From positions 1,210,001 through 1,274,000 of the forward strand of contig NZ_CP124535.1 of the NCBI RefSeq assembly GCF_029953595.1: a stretch of DNA of 64,000 bases, read 5' to 3'. Of the stretch, positions 9,497-20,931 are shown in pieces. Position numbers and translations under genes: made by a program. Below the pieces are notes generated by a model that made no database searches, was not told the origin of the DNA, and saw only the letters and a list, made by a program, of their open reading frames with translations. Positions within the stretch are counted from its first letter, which is position 1, and each line of letters opens with the position of its first letter. Source of the DNA: Fuscovulum ytuae. Lineage in GTDB: Bacteria; Pseudomonadota; Alphaproteobacteria; Rhodobacterales; Rhodobacteraceae.

Positions 9497-9589
9497 CTTG
9501 CCGTCTCCCTCATTCGGCGCGGAGGGTATGCCCACCCCCCGCCCCCTTCAAGGGGCTGCGGCGAACTGCGCGCGTCTTCCTGCGCCCGG

Positions 9590-9641
9590 CTTCATCTTGG
9601 CAAAAATACTCTGCGGGGGTCCGGGGGTGCAAAACCCCCGG
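9590..9641 (-). repeat. Gene-end repeat element, copy 2
   Basis: On the minus strand a 7-bp stem CCGGGGG/CCCCCGG (9621-9641) precedes GAGTATTTTTGCCAAGATG (to 9590). It begins 22 bp after the trmJ stop codon and probably terminates trmJ before ctaA begins. Confidence 0.7.
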
Positions 9642-9663
9642 TCCAACGCCCAGCACAGGCGCC

Positions 9664-10410
9664 TCACTCCCCCTGCTTGCGCAGCTTATAGGCGATCTGC
9701 CGCAGCATCCCGTGAAAGGTCTGCACCTCGGCCCGCGTCAGGCCCAGCCGCGCGAACATGTTGCGCATATTCAGCTTCATATGCGGCGCCTTATCCGGCG
9801 GATAGAAGAACCCCGCCACCTCCAACCGCTCCTCGAAATGATCCGACAGCCGTTCCACCTCCAGCCGCGTGGCGAATTCGGTCCGCGCCAGACCCATCAC
9901 TTCCGGCACAACCTCCTCGGTCTGCCGCCGCCATTCATAGCCCAACAGCAGCGCGCATTGCGCAAGGTTCAGGCTAGGGAAATCCGGGTTCACGGGCACG
10001 GTCACGATGGCATTGGCGGGCACAATATCCTCATTCTCCAGCCCCGCGCGTTCGGGGCCGAACAGGACCCCCACCCGCTTGCCTTCTGCCACCATGGCCC
10101 GCGTCATCTCCATCGCGCGTTCGGGCGTCACGACGGGCTTCACCAATTCCCGCCCCCGCGCCGTGGTGGCAAAGACGAAATCGCAATCGGCAATCGCAGT
10201 CGGGATGTCGGGGAAAATCCCCGCATGATCCAAAACCCGCCCCGCGCCCGACGCCATCGCCACCGCCTTTGGATTGGGCCAACCGTCGCGCGGATCGACG
10301 ATCCGCATCCGTTCCAGCCCGAAATTCAGCATGGCCCGCGCGGCCGCCCCGATATTCTCGCCCATCTGCGGGCGAACAAGGATGAAACAGGGCGGGATCG
10401 TCTCAGTCAC
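9664..10410 (-). CDS. trmJ: tRNA (cytidine/uridine-2'-O-)-methyltransferase TrmJ-like (SpoU/SPOUT family)
   Basis: The 248-aa product is a SPOUT methyltransferase that 2'-O-methylates position 32 of tRNAs. Motif 1 is the N-terminal RPQMGENIGAAARAMLNFG, motif 2 is VLFGPERAGLENEDI, and motif 3 is the knot-forming PDFPSLNLAQCALLLGYEW. Length and C-terminal helical extension match TrmJ. It is the last gene before a gene-end repeat and is divergent from the ThiE-like gene. Confidence 0.88.
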   Translation of the reverse strand: MTETIPPCFILVRPQMGENIGAAARAMLNFGLERMRIVDPRDGWPNPKAVAMASGAGRVLDHAGIFPDIPTAIADCDFVFATTARGRELVKPVVTPERAMEMTRAMVAEGKRVGVLFGPERAGLENEDIVPANAIVTVPVNPDFPSLNLAQCALLLGYEWRRQTEEVVPEVMGLARTEFATRLEVERLSDHFEERLEVAGFFYPPDKAPHMKLNMRNMFARLGLTRAEVQTFHGMLRQIAYKLRKQGE

Positions 10411-10539
10411 GGGGGCGGCCTCTGGTTAGGTCATATCCGGGCCAGATACGCGCCCGCGCCCCACCGGACAACCCCAAGCCGCCCTCGCCTTCCCCGGAAA
10501 TCTGCGCTATTCCCGCCAAAACGCACGCCGGAGCGCCCC

Positions 10540-11157
10540 ATGGCCGACCAAGACCGCCCGCAGATCTATCTCATCACCCCGCCCGAACTGGACCTCGACG
10601 CCTATCCCGACCAATTGGCAGCGGTGCTGGACGCGACTGAAATCGCCTGCCTGCGCATCGCCCTTGCCACAAAGGACGAAGACCGCATCCTGCGCGCCGC
10701 CGACGCGATCCGCCTCACGGCACATCAACGCGATGTGGCGGTCGTCATCGAACGCCATGTTCTTCTGGTGGAACGCTTGGGCCTTGATGGCGTCCACCTC
10801 ACCGACGGCGCGCGCTCACTGCGCAAGGTCAGAAAAGACCTGCCCGAGGCCATTATTGGCGCACATTGCGGCATCACCCGGCATGAGGGGATGTCGGCGG
10901 GCGAGGCTGGGGCCGATTACGTCTGCTTCGGCCCGATCGGCGCCACGCCCTTGGGCGATGGCTCCCATGCCGACTGGGACCTGTTCCAATGGTGGTCCGA
11001 AATGATCGAGGTTCCCGTCGTCGCCGAAGGCGCGTTGACCGTAGAACTGGTGGAAAAATTCGGCCCCGTCACCGATTTCTTCGCCGTGGGCGAGGAAATC
11101 TGGTCCAAGGACGACCCCGCCGCCGCGTTGAAGGCCCTGCTCGCCCCGCTCGGGTGA
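10540..11157 (+). CDS. Thiamine phosphate synthase-like protein (ThiE/TenI superfamily)
   Basis: A 205-aa TIM-barrel protein with ThiE-like segments: LGLDGVHLTDGARSLRKVR, IGAHCGITRHEGMSAGEAGADYVCFGPIG and a glycine in VAEGALT. In true ThiE the second segment reads roughly GxSTHxxxEAxxAxxxGADYxGxGP, so the core is kept with changes. ThiE condenses HMP-PP and THZ-P. No TPP riboswitch or other thi gene is nearby, so a different phosphate-sugar role is possible. Start at 10540 gives the usual length. Confidence 0.78.
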   Translation: MADQDRPQIYLITPPELDLDAYPDQLAAVLDATEIACLRIALATKDEDRILRAADAIRLTAHQRDVAVVIERHVLLVERLGLDGVHLTDGARSLRKVRKDLPEAIIGAHCGITRHEGMSAGEAGADYVCFGPIGATPLGDGSHADWDLFQWWSEMIEVPVVAEGALTVELVEKFGPVTDFFAVGEEIWSKDDPAAALKALLAPLG

Positions 11158-11182
11158 TGGGTAGGGTGGGGTTCGACCCACC

Positions 11183-11977
11183 CTAAAGCCGCCCTTCCAA
11201 CCCTTTCCTTACCGCCGCCTCGCAATGGGCAGCCAACGCCTTGCGATCCGGGAAGGCATCCACCGGGACGGGGTCATGAAACACGACCTCCACTCGCCCC
11301 TGTCGCCTCTGCGCCAAGACCATCAGCAGATGGCCCGCAAATTCCATATCCCCCCACCAGCCATAGAAGCGCGGATCGCACCCCTCCGGCGCGCGATAGG
11401 CCAGTGTCACGGGCTGGATCCACATCACCTCTTCCAAACCATGCGACCAAAAGGCCGCAAAAAGCGTGGATTTGAAGGGCAGCACCCGCACCGCATCCGT
11501 GCTGGTGCCTTCGGGAAAGAACATCAGATGATGCCCCGCCCGCAGCCGATCCTCGAACACCGCCTGCTGGCGCTTCGCCTCGCTGCCCTTGCGCGCGATG
11601 AACACCGTCCCCGTCGCCCGCGCCAGCCAGCCGATGGCTGCCCAGCGCTCCACCTCGGATTTGGCGACGAAATACCCTCGCTGCGCCGCATTCAGCGCGA
11701 AAATATCCAGCCATGACGCATGGTTGGCCACCACCGCCCCGCGCTGCCGCATCACACGCCCCCGCACAATCAGGGGCAGGCGCAGGATGCGAAAGGCCAT
11801 CTTGCAGACGAATTGCGTGATATAGGGCGTCCAAGGCCGCTGCACTCCGAAGAGCGGCCGCTCCACCAGCCGCAGCGCCAGCAAAAGGACCAGACAGCCA
11901 TAGGTCACGCCCCCCAGCAGCGCCCCGCGCCACAGAACCCGGACCCAGCCCATGGCGCCGACCTCGGGCACCTCCAT
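11183..11977 (-). CDS. olsA: Lyso-ornithine lipid O-acyltransferase (PlsC family, OlsA-type)
   Basis: The 264-aa product is a membrane-anchored 1-acylglycerol-phosphate acyltransferase family enzyme. One or two hydrophobic segments near residues 15-45 precede the catalytic NHASWLD block (HX4D) and the substrate motif FFPEGTSTD. It lies 32 bp downstream of an OlsB-like acyltransferase, which argues for the second step of ornithine-lipid synthesis rather than general phosphatidic acid synthesis. The start at 11977 (MEVPEVGA) has a nearby AAAGAGG; a longer reading frame upstream overlaps olsB and is not supported. Confidence 0.82.
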   Translation of the reverse strand: MEVPEVGAMGWVRVLWRGALLGGVTYGCLVLLLALRLVERPLFGVQRPWTPYITQFVCKMAFRILRLPLIVRGRVMRQRGAVVANHASWLDIFALNAAQRGYFVAKSEVERWAAIGWLARATGTVFIARKGSEAKRQQAVFEDRLRAGHHLMFFPEGTSTDAVRVLPFKSTLFAAFWSHGLEEVMWIQPVTLAYRAPEGCDPRFYGWWGDMEFAGHLLMVLAQRRQGRVEVVFHDPVPVDAFPDRKALAAHCEAAVRKGLEGRL

Positions 11978-12009
11978 CCGGGCCTCTTTCCACTCCTCTT
12001 CCGCTGCGC

Positions 12010-12801
12010 TCAACCCCGGCCCCGCGTATAATAGCCGCGATGCCGCGCCGACATGCGTTCGGTATCCATCACCAGACAGACATCCGTTGTGTTGAAATCG
12101 CGGTCGATCCACGCCCCCTCGCCCACGAACCCGCCCAGACGCAAATAGGCCTTGATCAGCGCAGGGGTCGCCGCCATCGCGGCCTTGCGGTCCAGCGCCT
12201 CTGGCGGCAGCAAGTCCATCCGTTGATACCCATCCCCCCGCGCCACAACGCGCAGGCCGGGCGGCGCCAGATGATGATGATGCAAATAGGCCAAGGACGG
12301 CGTAAGCCGCGCGATATCGGTGCCGTGGAAACTCGCCACGCCAAACAGCACCTCAATCCCCCGCTCCAGCACGTAATCCGCCAGCGCGTTCCACAGGTGG
12401 AACATCCCCGTCCCGCCGCGATGATCAGGATGCACGCAGGACCGCCCCAGTTCCAAAAGCTTTCGCCCGCTCTCGCGCAGGGGGGTCAGGTCATATTCCC
12501 CTTCCGAATAGAACCGCCCCTCGGGGCCAAGCCGATCCGATGGCAAAAGGCGATAAACCCCGACAACATGGTCCATCGTTTCCGGGTCGACGCGCGTGTC
12601 GATCAGCAGGAGGTGATCGAAAATCTCGTCGAAAACGTCGCGTTCCAGCCGCGCCGCATGGTCCACCAGCGGGCCATCCGCCCCCAGTTCCTCGACAAAG
12701 ACCCGATAGCGCAGCCGCTGCGCCGCCTGCAGATCGCGCGCATCCCGCGCCAATCGCAGCGCGTAGATGGACTCCTCCGATATCATCCGGTCTTCCGGCA
12801 T
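12010..12801 (-). CDS. olsB: L-ornithine N-alpha-acyltransferase (OlsB)
   Basis: This 263-aa GNAT-fold protein has the OlsB/hemolysin-like acyltransferase pattern: RYRVFVEELGA near the N terminus, DHLLLIDTR, GVYRLLPSDR, then LELGRSCVHPDHRGGTGMFHLWNAL and the GVASFHGTD segment. OlsB adds a 3-hydroxy fatty acid to ornithine, giving lyso-ornithine lipid, which OlsA then acylates. These phosphorus-free membrane lipids are common in this family of bacteria, often raised under phosphate limitation; no Pho box was recognised here. The start at 12801 is preferred to an upstream ATG at 12867. Confidence 0.88.
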   Translation of the reverse strand: MPEDRMISEESIYALRLARDARDLQAAQRLRYRVFVEELGADGPLVDHAARLERDVFDEIFDHLLLIDTRVDPETMDHVVGVYRLLPSDRLGPEGRFYSEGEYDLTPLRESGRKLLELGRSCVHPDHRGGTGMFHLWNALADYVLERGIEVLFGVASFHGTDIARLTPSLAYLHHHHLAPPGLRVVARGDGYQRMDLLPPEALDRKAAMAATPALIKAYLRLGGFVGEGAWIDRDFNTTDVCLVMDTERMSARHRGYYTRGRG

Positions 12802-12928
12802 GATCCCACCCCCGGTCCTTCTGGCCCCGGCCCATTGACCAAGGATGTACGCAGTGACCCGCCCCATTGCAACGCCCGCGACATCAAACCGTTATAGCCG
12901 GGGATTGCAAATCGGGCGTGAAAGCCCA

Positions 12929-13108
12929 TCATCTGCCGGGATCGAAAACCAGCGTCAGGTCCACCCTGCGCGCATCGATCACCACCTTGCCTTGATGTTC
13001 GAAATTCACCGTGACCCTGCCGCCGATGTTCGATTGCACTTGCCCGAGCCCCCAATCCGGTTCCGTCGGATGGCGCACGAACATGCCCGGCTCCAGAAGT
13101 TCATGCAT
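12929..13108 (-). CDS. DUF3553 small protein
   Basis: A 59-aa protein read as MHELLEPGMFVRHP, then DWGLGQVQSNIGGRVTVNFEH, ending VDLTLVFDPGR. The pattern (PGMxVRHPxxPDWGLGQVQS) is that of DUF3553, small beta-rich proteins also found as a C-terminal module of UvrD-type helicases, where the fold resembles RNA-polymerase-binding CarD/Tudor-like domains. It is divergent from the chpT-like gene with only 32 bp between the two starts, so they must share a compact promoter region. Confidence 0.82.
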   Translation of the reverse strand: MHELLEPGMFVRHPTEPDWGLGQVQSNIGGRVTVNFEHQGKVVIDARRVDLTLVFDPGR

Positions 13109-13140
13109 GCCCTGTTCCTTTCCCAGTGCCGGAGTGTTCC

Positions 13141-13743
13141 ATGTCCCCCCATCCCGACCTTACGGCCCTTCTCGGCTCGCGCCTCTGCCATGACCTTATC
13201 GGTCCGATCGGGGCCATCGGCAACGGGGTCGAACTGCTGGCCCTGACGCAGGGCGCACCGTCCGAAGAAATCGCCCTCATCGCCCAAAGCGTGGCCACCC
13301 TCAACGCACGCATCCGGTTCTTCCGTGTGGCCTTCGGCATCGCGCGCGCCGGCCAATCGCTCAGCCGGACGGAAATCCAGTCGATCCTTGCCGATCTGCA
13401 TCCGCATGGCCGCCTTGTGGTCGACTGGGCCAGCCCCGCCGATCTTCCCCGCGAAGAGGTGAAGGCCGCCTTCCTCGCGCTCCTCTGCGCTGAAACCCTC
13501 ATGCGCAGCGCGGGGCAGATCCGCGCCCTCAGGGATGAGGTGGGCTGGTCCTTCACCCTCACCTCCCCCCGCCTGCGCGATGACCCGCGCCTTAGAACCT
13601 TGCTCTTGTCGCCCGCTGCGGCCATCGACCCGCCGCTGGATGCCTCCGAGGTGCATTTCCCCCTCGCCGCCAGCGCCATCGCCGCTCTTGGCCGCCGCCC
13701 GGAACTGGAAGACCTGCCCGCCGCGCTCCGCTTCAGCTTCTGA
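13141..13743 (+). CDS. chpT: Histidine phosphotransferase ChpT-like
   Basis: A 200-aa protein resembling ChpT, which passes phosphate from the hybrid kinase CckA to CtrA and CpdR in alphaproteobacteria. The phospho-acceptor region [20 protein letters not shown] sits at residues 14-33 with the likely His at 17, followed by a degenerate HATPase-like C-terminal domain as expected. The start at 13141 follows GGAG. Its 3' end overlaps proA convergently by 11 bp. Role in the CtrA pathway is known for the family and assumed here. Confidence 0.85.
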   Translation: MSPHPDLTALLGSRLCHDLIGPIGAIGNGVELLALTQGAPSEEIALIAQSVATLNARIRFFRVAFGIARAGQSLSRTEIQSILADLHPHGRLVVDWASPADLPREEVKAAFLALLCAETLMRSAGQIRALRDEVGWSFTLTSPRLRDDPRLRTLLLSPAAAIDPPLDASEVHFPLAASAIAALGRRPELEDLPAALRFSF

Positions 13744-14992
13744 TCGTCCCGTCCCCGGTCACCAGATATTTGAAACTGGTCAACTGCTCCGCCCCTACGG
13801 GCCCCCGCGCATGCAGCTTGCCGGTGGCGATGCCGATCTCGGCCCCCATGCCGAACTCGCCGCCATCCGCGAATTGCGTGCTCGCATTGCGCATCAGGAT
13901 CGCGCTGTCCAACCGCTCAAAGAACCGTGCGGCGGTGGCGTCATTCTCGGTCAGGATGCTTTCCGTATGCTGGCTGCCATAGCGGCGAATATGGTCGATC
14001 GCCCCATCCACGCCATCGACGATCCGCGCCGCGATGATCATGTCCAGAAATTCGCAGCCGAAATCGTCAGACCCCGCCGGAACCGTCCCCGGCACTGAAA
14101 GAAGATCGCCCTCTGCCCGCACCTCGACCCCCCGCTCCAAAAGGTCCGTCACCAAGACGCCGCCATGTTTCTCCCAGAAGGCCCGGTCGATCAGCAGACA
14201 TTCCGCCGCCCCGCAAATCCCCGTCCGCCGCGTCTTGGCATTGATGACCACGCGCCGCGCCTTCTCCAGATCGGCATCGCCATCGGCATAGACATGGCAG
14301 ATGCCCTCCAGATGGGCAAAGACCGGCACCCGCGCCTCGCGCTGCACAAGGCCCACCAACCCCTTGCCCCCGCGCGGCACGATCACATCGATCCATTCCA
14401 CCGCCCGCAGCATGGCCTCCACCATCCCCCGGTCCCGCGTAGGCACCAGTTGGATCGCCGCCTCCGGCAAGCCCGCCATGCGCAACCCCTCCACCATGCA
14501 GCCATGGATCGCGGTCGAGGAATGGAAGCTCTCCGATCCCCCCCGCAGGATCACCGCATTCCCCGCCTTAAGGCACAAGGCCCCGGCATCCGCCGTCACA
14601 TTGGGGCGGCTTTCATAGATCACCCCCACCACACCCAAGGGCGTGCGCACCCGGCGGATATGCAGCCCCGTGGGCCGATCCCATTCCGCGATCACCTCGC
14701 CCACCGGGTCCTTCTGCGCCGCAACCGCACGCAAGCCCTCGACGATCCCGCCGATCCGTCCCTCGTCCAACTTAAGCCGGTCCAGCATCGCGGGCGACAA
14801 CCCCTTCGCCACCCCGAACTCCATATCCTTGGCATTGGCCGCGATGATCTCGTCCCGCCGCGCCCAGACGGCGTCCGCCGCCGCCTCGAGCGCCGCCCGC
14901 TTGGCACCAGCCTCGGCATAGGCGAGTTCCGCCGCCGCCGCCCGCGCCGCCGCCCCGATCCCGGCCATCATGTCCGCGAAATTGCCGTCCAT
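13733..14992 (-). CDS. proA: Gamma-glutamyl phosphate reductase
   Basis: The 419-aa enzyme reduces glutamyl 5-phosphate to glutamate semialdehyde in proline synthesis. It is an aldehyde-dehydrogenase-fold protein; the catalytic cysteine appears in [15 protein letters not shown], and [29 protein letters not shown] is the classical ProA signature. Length is normal. It follows proB in the same direction, separated by a gene-end repeat. Confidence 0.96.
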   Translation of the reverse strand: MDGNFADMMAGIGAAARAAAAELAYAEAGAKRAALEAAADAVWARRDEIIAANAKDMEFGVAKGLSPAMLDRLKLDEGRIGGIVEGLRAVAAQKDPVGEVIAEWDRPTGLHIRRVRTPLGVVGVIYESRPNVTADAGALCLKAGNAVILRGGSESFHSSTAIHGCMVEGLRMAGLPEAAIQLVPTRDRGMVEAMLRAVEWIDVIVPRGGKGLVGLVQREARVPVFAHLEGICHVYADGDADLEKARRVVINAKTRRTGICGAAECLLIDRAFWEKHGGVLVTDLLERGVEVRAEGDLLSVPGTVPAGSDDFGCEFLDMIIAARIVDGVDGAIDHIRRYGSQHTESILTENDATAARFFERLDSAILMRNASTQFADGGEFGMGAEIGIATGKLHARGPVGAEQLTSFKYLVTGDGTIRS

Positions 14993-15003
14993 GCCAAATG
15001 CCC

Positions 15004-15050
15004 CTTCATCTTGGCTGAATTACTCCGGGTGTCCGGGGGCTGGCCCCCGG
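15004..15050 (-). repeat. Gene-end repeat element, copy 3
   Basis: On the minus strand the 7-bp stem CCGGGGG/CCCCCGG (15033-15050) precedes GAGTAATTCAGCCAAGATG. It lies between proB and proA, so it may reduce read-through into proA rather than fully stop it. Confidence 0.62.
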
Positions 15051-15066
15051 TCCGACACCATCCATT

Positions 15067-17222
<2,156 letters not shown>

Positions 17223-17303
17223 TCATCAGGATCGCCACAGGCGACATTGCAAAAGGCGATAGTGGACAAAGGCCAAAGGCTCAAGCCTTCCCGCCAAACG
17301 CCC

Positions 17304-17405
17304 CTTCATCTTGGCCCAAATACTCAAAAAGAAACGCCCGGCCCCAGCGCCAAGTCAGGGCCTGAAGGTAGAGGGGGGTCCGGGGGGGCCGGATGGCCCC
17401 CCCGG
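17304..17405 (-). repeat. Gene-end repeat element, copy 4 (longer spacer)
   Basis: An 11-bp stem CCGGGGGGGCC/GGCCCCCCCGG (17380-17405) follows the acetyltransferase stop on the minus strand. The GAGTATTTGGGCCAAGATG box is displaced about 55 bp away (17304-17325), so hairpin and box can be separated. Confidence 0.6.
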
Positions 17406-17412
17406 CCTGCCC

Positions 17413-17973
17413 TCAATCCAGCTTGCGGATATAGGTCCAGGTCGGCACGCGGGCGCCGCGCGCGACCGAGAATGTCTCGGCATCGCCCAGATACTGGAAC
17501 CCGGCATTGGTCAGGACCCGCGCCGATCCCGCGTTGTCCTGAAACACCTCGGCAAAGATTGTCCGGCTGCCCTGCGGATTGGCCGCGATCAGCGCCCGCA
17601 CAGCTTCCGAGGCGAACCCCGTGTTCCAGAAGGCGGGCGCGACCCAATAGCCGATCTCGGATTGGCCGCGATCCCATTTCGTCTCGTCCATCCGCTTCAG
17701 GCTGATCACGCCCAGCACTTCGGCAAGGCCCGAGGCCGCGCCGTCCATGACCCAGACATCCTCATCCCCGCCCGCCTGCATCGCGCGCGTGACAAAGGCC
17801 TCGGCCGCGCCGGGGGGAAGCGGATGCGGAATGGATCGCGTCGCCTCGGCCACGCGTTTGTCACCTGCATACATCGCAAAGAGACCGGCATCCGATTTGC
17901 GCACGGGGCGCAGCACGAAACGTCCGGCAGCAATGGCCCCTTCGGGCAGTGCGGCGATCTTGTCCAGCATCAT
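17413..17973 (-). CDS. GNAT acetyltransferase (RimJ/RimL-like)
   Basis: A 186-aa GNAT protein. The acetyl-CoA region is EIGYWVAPAFWNTGFASEAVRALI, with a V-shaped strand pair and the usual NAGSARVLTNAGFQYLG helix near the C terminus. RimJ/RimL-type enzymes acetylate protein N termini or small molecules; a gene of this type between rpmA and obgE is common in this bacterial family. The start at 17973 is chosen because GGAGGGAA lies just upstream; ATG at 17997 would add eight residues. Confidence 0.85.
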   Translation of the reverse strand: MMLDKIAALPEGAIAAGRFVLRPVRKSDAGLFAMYAGDKRVAEATRSIPHPLPPGAAEAFVTRAMQAGGDEDVWVMDGAASGLAEVLGVISLKRMDETKWDRGQSEIGYWVAPAFWNTGFASEAVRALIAANPQGSRTIFAEVFQDNAGSARVLTNAGFQYLGDAETFSVARGARVPTWTYIRKLD

Positions 17974-18148
17974 GGCTTCCCTCCTGATGAAGCGCATGTC
18001 GGGGGCGCATCCGCCCCGTTCAAGTGGTTACGGCCGTCTTGCCAGGGAATTGAGCCCGCATTCCGACCTTTCCATGACCGGCCCCGAAGGCCCGGCCAAT
18101 TTCTCTCCTCCCGCCCCAACTCCGGGCCACGGGGCCGGAAATGAGGAA

Positions 18149-18174
18149 GGGGACCGGCCTTTCAGCCGATCCCC
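18149..18174 (-). terminator. Intrinsic terminator after rpmA
   Basis: On the minus strand a 10-bp stem with one G-U pair (GGGGATCGGC with GCCGGTCCCC, loop TGAAAG) is followed by TTCCTCATTT. It lies 30 bp past the rpmA stop, so rplU-rpmA ends here. Confidence 0.75.
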
Positions 18175-18203
18175 CATCTACATTCCGAATGTAAAGGTTC
18201 GGC

Positions 18204-18473
18204 TTACTCGGCTGCCTCCGCAACGGGGAGAACCGAAATAAAAGTGCGGCCCTTGAGGCCTTTCTTGAACGCCACCTTGCCCTCGGCCACAGCAAAGATC
18301 GTGTGATCCGTGCCCATGCCGACGCCCTGACCCGGGAAGAAGGTCGTGCCGCGCTGACGGACGATGATGTTGCCCGGGATGGCGGCCTGACCGCCATAAA
18401 GCTTCACGCCCAGACGACGACCGGCGCTGTCGCGCCCGTTGCGGGAAGAACCGCCTGCCTTTTTATGTGCCAT
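18204..18473 (-). CDS. rpmA: 50S ribosomal protein L27
   Basis: The 89-aa protein has the standard bL27 N terminus ([24 protein letters not shown]) whose tail reaches the peptidyl transferase centre, followed by [16 protein letters not shown]. Thirteen bases separate it from rplU, and the two form the usual ribosomal pair. Confidence 0.98.
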   Translation of the reverse strand: MAHKKAGGSSRNGRDSAGRRLGVKLYGGQAAIPGNIIVRQRGTTFFPGQGVGMGTDHTIFAVAEGKVAFKKGLKGRTFISVLPVAEAAE

Positions 18474-18486
18474 GGGGTGTTACTCC

Positions 18487-18945
18487 TTATTCCGCAACGG
18501 CTTCAGCGGCCTTCTTGGCGCGCTTCGGTTTCGCAGTCGCCTCGGCAGCAGCGGGGGCCGCTTCGGCATTATGGGCGGCGCGGCGCGCATCGGCCGTGCC
18601 GGTCGCAGCGGCCACGCCCGACTTCTCGGCGCCCGAAGCCAGAACTTCGGTCACGCGGACCAGCGTCAGCTGCTGACGATGGCCCTTGGTGCGCTGCGAG
18701 CTGTGCTTGCGGCGACGCTTGACGTAGTGGATCGTCTTCTCGCCCTTGATCTGGTCGATGACTTCCGCCACGACGCCGGCGCCCGCCACGGTGGGCGCGC
18801 CGACGGTCACGGTGTCGCCACCCACCATCAGGATCTCGTTGAACTGGATCTTGTCACCAGCATTGGCAGCCAGCTTTTCAACGCGCAGCACGTCACCCGC
18901 CTGCACCTTGTATTGCTTGCCACCGGTCTTCAGGACCGCGAACAT
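18487..18945 (-). CDS. rplU: 50S ribosomal protein L21 with C-terminal extension
   Basis: The first 100 residues are a normal bL21 (MFAVLKTGGKQYKVQAGD, then YVKRRRKHSSQRTKGHRQ). A further stretch of about 50 alanine- and lysine-rich residues (AEAAPAAAEATAKPKRAKKAAEAVAE) makes it 152 aa, longer than the roughly 103 of E. coli. Such Ala/Lys tails are common in L21 of this family and probably contact rRNA or are disordered. Confidence 0.97.
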   Translation of the reverse strand: MFAVLKTGGKQYKVQAGDVLRVEKLAANAGDKIQFNEILMVGGDTVTVGAPTVAGAGVVAEVIDQIKGEKTIHYVKRRRKHSSQRTKGHRQQLTLVRVTEVLASGAEKSGVAAATGTADARRAAHNAEAAPAAAEATAKPKRAKKAAEAVAE

Positions 18946-19140
18946 GGGTCTTCCTCTTCCTTGCTCCGCGCCCTGTGGCCCCCGATCTCTCAGGCGTTCC
19001 GGGGTTTCCCCGCCTCGGACAGCGCGCCCTCACGGGCGTCATGAAAATACGAACCCGGCCAGACTCGCGCCTCGCCGGGATGCGCGCTTATCGGGGCAAG
19101 CCCAAACGAAGTCAAGCCCGATCCCGCAATCCGCGCGGGC

Positions 19141-20064
19141 TCAGATATCCTGCCCCTGCATCTGCCGCGCCACCGCCAAACCCAGCGCCCCCGACACCGG
19201 GGTAAAGACATCGTCAAAGGCGGCAAACAGCGCCACATTCAACGCCTGCCCCGCCGCGCTTTTCGAGAAGTCGATATATTGGCCTAATTCCTCATCCGAC
19301 AAAGGCCCATAAGCCAGCGCCAGATAGGGGAAGATCCAGTTCTCGGTCGAGGCGCGGATTTCCCCCTCCTGCGCCCAGGTATCCGACAGCATTTGTTCTT
19401 CGGTCATGTCATCCCCGAAGGCGCCGCCCTCTGCCATACCCTTGTAGAAGGCCAGGTTGGAATTCAACGCCCCCATCACATTCGATTCGACAAGATCATT
19501 GGCCGCGACAAAGGTCTCCAGCAGATCGACCCGTGTGCCACCCTCTGCCGCCATTTCTTCCCAAGCAACCTTGGCCGCCTCTTCGGTCACATCATCCAAA
19601 AGCGCCCGCCGCGCCTCGATCTCCAGCCCCAGCACCTTCTGGCCAAGGTCAGACCCAAAGAACGCCTGCGCCGCTTCCGTCGCCTCGCCCTGCCCGTCCA
19701 GAGCGGCATTCAACGACGCGCCAAAAGCCGCCTGCATCCGCGCCCCGTCATAGATCAGACCGACGGTCGCCTCCCATCCCGCACCGCCCGCGCCGGGAAA
19801 CATGTCATTCTCCAGCGTGCGGCCGTAATCGATCCCCTCCTCGCGCAGCAGCGCGACGATATCCCCGATCCGCATCGTCTCCATCAAGGTGGCCACTTCG
19901 GGACGGATCGCCGCTGCTTCGGCCTGCACCTCCGTCGCGGCCCCGCCCTCTTGCGCCATGGCCCGCTGCGGCACGGCCTGCGCGCCAAAGACCCCGATCA
20001 GCGCGGCAAGGGCCACGCCCCGCCCCAGCACCCCGATCGCCTTGGCCTCCATCGCATCCGCCAT
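19141..20064 (-). CDS. DUF2059 periplasmic protein
   Basis: A 307-aa exported protein. A signal peptide is visible: charged N terminus (MADAMEAKAIGVLGRG), hydrophobic VALAALIGVFGAQAV and an AMAQ-type cleavage region near residue 38. The C-terminal part (FPYLALAYGPLSDEELGQYIDFSKSAAGQALNVALFAAF) matches the DUF2059 helical pair. Function is unknown. The start at 20064 follows AAAAGGAGAGG. It is the last minus-strand gene before tRNA-Ser. Confidence 0.75.
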   Translation of the reverse strand: MADAMEAKAIGVLGRGVALAALIGVFGAQAVPQRAMAQEGGAATEVQAEAAAIRPEVATLMETMRIGDIVALLREEGIDYGRTLENDMFPGAGGAGWEATVGLIYDGARMQAAFGASLNAALDGQGEATEAAQAFFGSDLGQKVLGLEIEARRALLDDVTEEAAKVAWEEMAAEGGTRVDLLETFVAANDLVESNVMGALNSNLAFYKGMAEGGAFGDDMTEEQMLSDTWAQEGEIRASTENWIFPYLALAYGPLSDEELGQYIDFSKSAAGQALNVALFAAFDDVFTPVSGALGLAVARQMQGQDI

Positions 20065-20267
20065 AACAGCCTCTCCTTTTCCTGAACGCAGACCGCCTCT
20101 GCCCACAGCTAAGGAAAGCCGCCCCGCTTGCCAAGCCACCCGCCCCCACATCTGCGCGAGCCTGCGCCTCATCCGCCCAGAAAATCCCCCCGCCATCCTC
20201 GAAATCGGCCTTGCAAGCCCCGCGTGACCCCGCTAGACACCGCCGCACAAACGACCCCCAAGCGCAC

Positions 20268-20357
<90 letters not shown>

Positions 20358-20494
20358 CATCCCTAAAGACATGTCATACGTCCTTGATCTTTCGTCGGCG
20401 GCACGCAAAAGCCAAACGACAAGAGACGTTCGGGTCACTGGCGGGGTCAAACCCCGCGCGCGATCAAAAGCAAGCGCGCTTGTCGGTTCATCAC

Positions 20495-20893
20495 CTAGCC
20501 AAGAAGCCAGCTCGCATCGTCCACTCCGGCAGCACACTGCTCTAGGACGTGATGGACCTGCTCCGCCATGCCGGCATCAAAGGGTTTCCGGATAAAGCCG
20601 TTCATGCCGCTCTCAATGCAACGCTGGCGCGTTTCTTCAGAAGTCGCCGAGGTCAGCGCGAAGACAGGTATCCGCTCCCCCAGAACACCACGTCGCAACA
20701 TACGCGTGGCCTCGTAGCCGTCCATTTCCGGCATATGGATATCCATGAAAACGGCATCGACCCTGTCGTCATGAAGAACACGCGCGGCCTCATGGCCTCC
20801 ATCCGCCTCCAAGATCGAGAACCCGCGCAGTTCCATCAACAACCGAACGACAAGGCGATTGGTAAGATCGTCGTCAACGATCAGGATATTCAT
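20495..20893 (-). CDS. Single-domain response regulator (CheY-like)
   Basis: A 132-aa receiver with no output domain: acidic pocket LIVDDD, phospho-Asp in AVFMDIHMPEMDGYEA, Thr/Ser in FALTSAT and Lys in FIRKPF. The MDIHMPEMDG context is typical of receivers taken from hybrid kinases. It lies 38 bp downstream of a LuxR-type regulator and probably shares its transcript. No kinase is adjacent; the nearest is the hybrid kinase at 50165. It may act as a phosphate sink or protein-protein switch. Confidence 0.88.
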   Translation of the reverse strand: MNILIVDDDLTNRLVVRLLMELRGFSILEADGGHEAARVLHDDRVDAVFMDIHMPEMDGYEATRMLRRGVLGERIPVFALTSATSEETRQRCIESGMNGFIRKPFDAGMAEQVHHVLEQCAAGVDDASWLLG

Positions 20894-20931
20894 GCGCGTC
20901 TCCCGCTCTGCTTTTTGAACTGCCGAGGCAT

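Noticed and set aside
10411-10539. Possible TPP riboswitch before the ThiE-like gene
   Set aside because: The CUGAGA and ACCUGA core words of the thi box are not seen in this leader.
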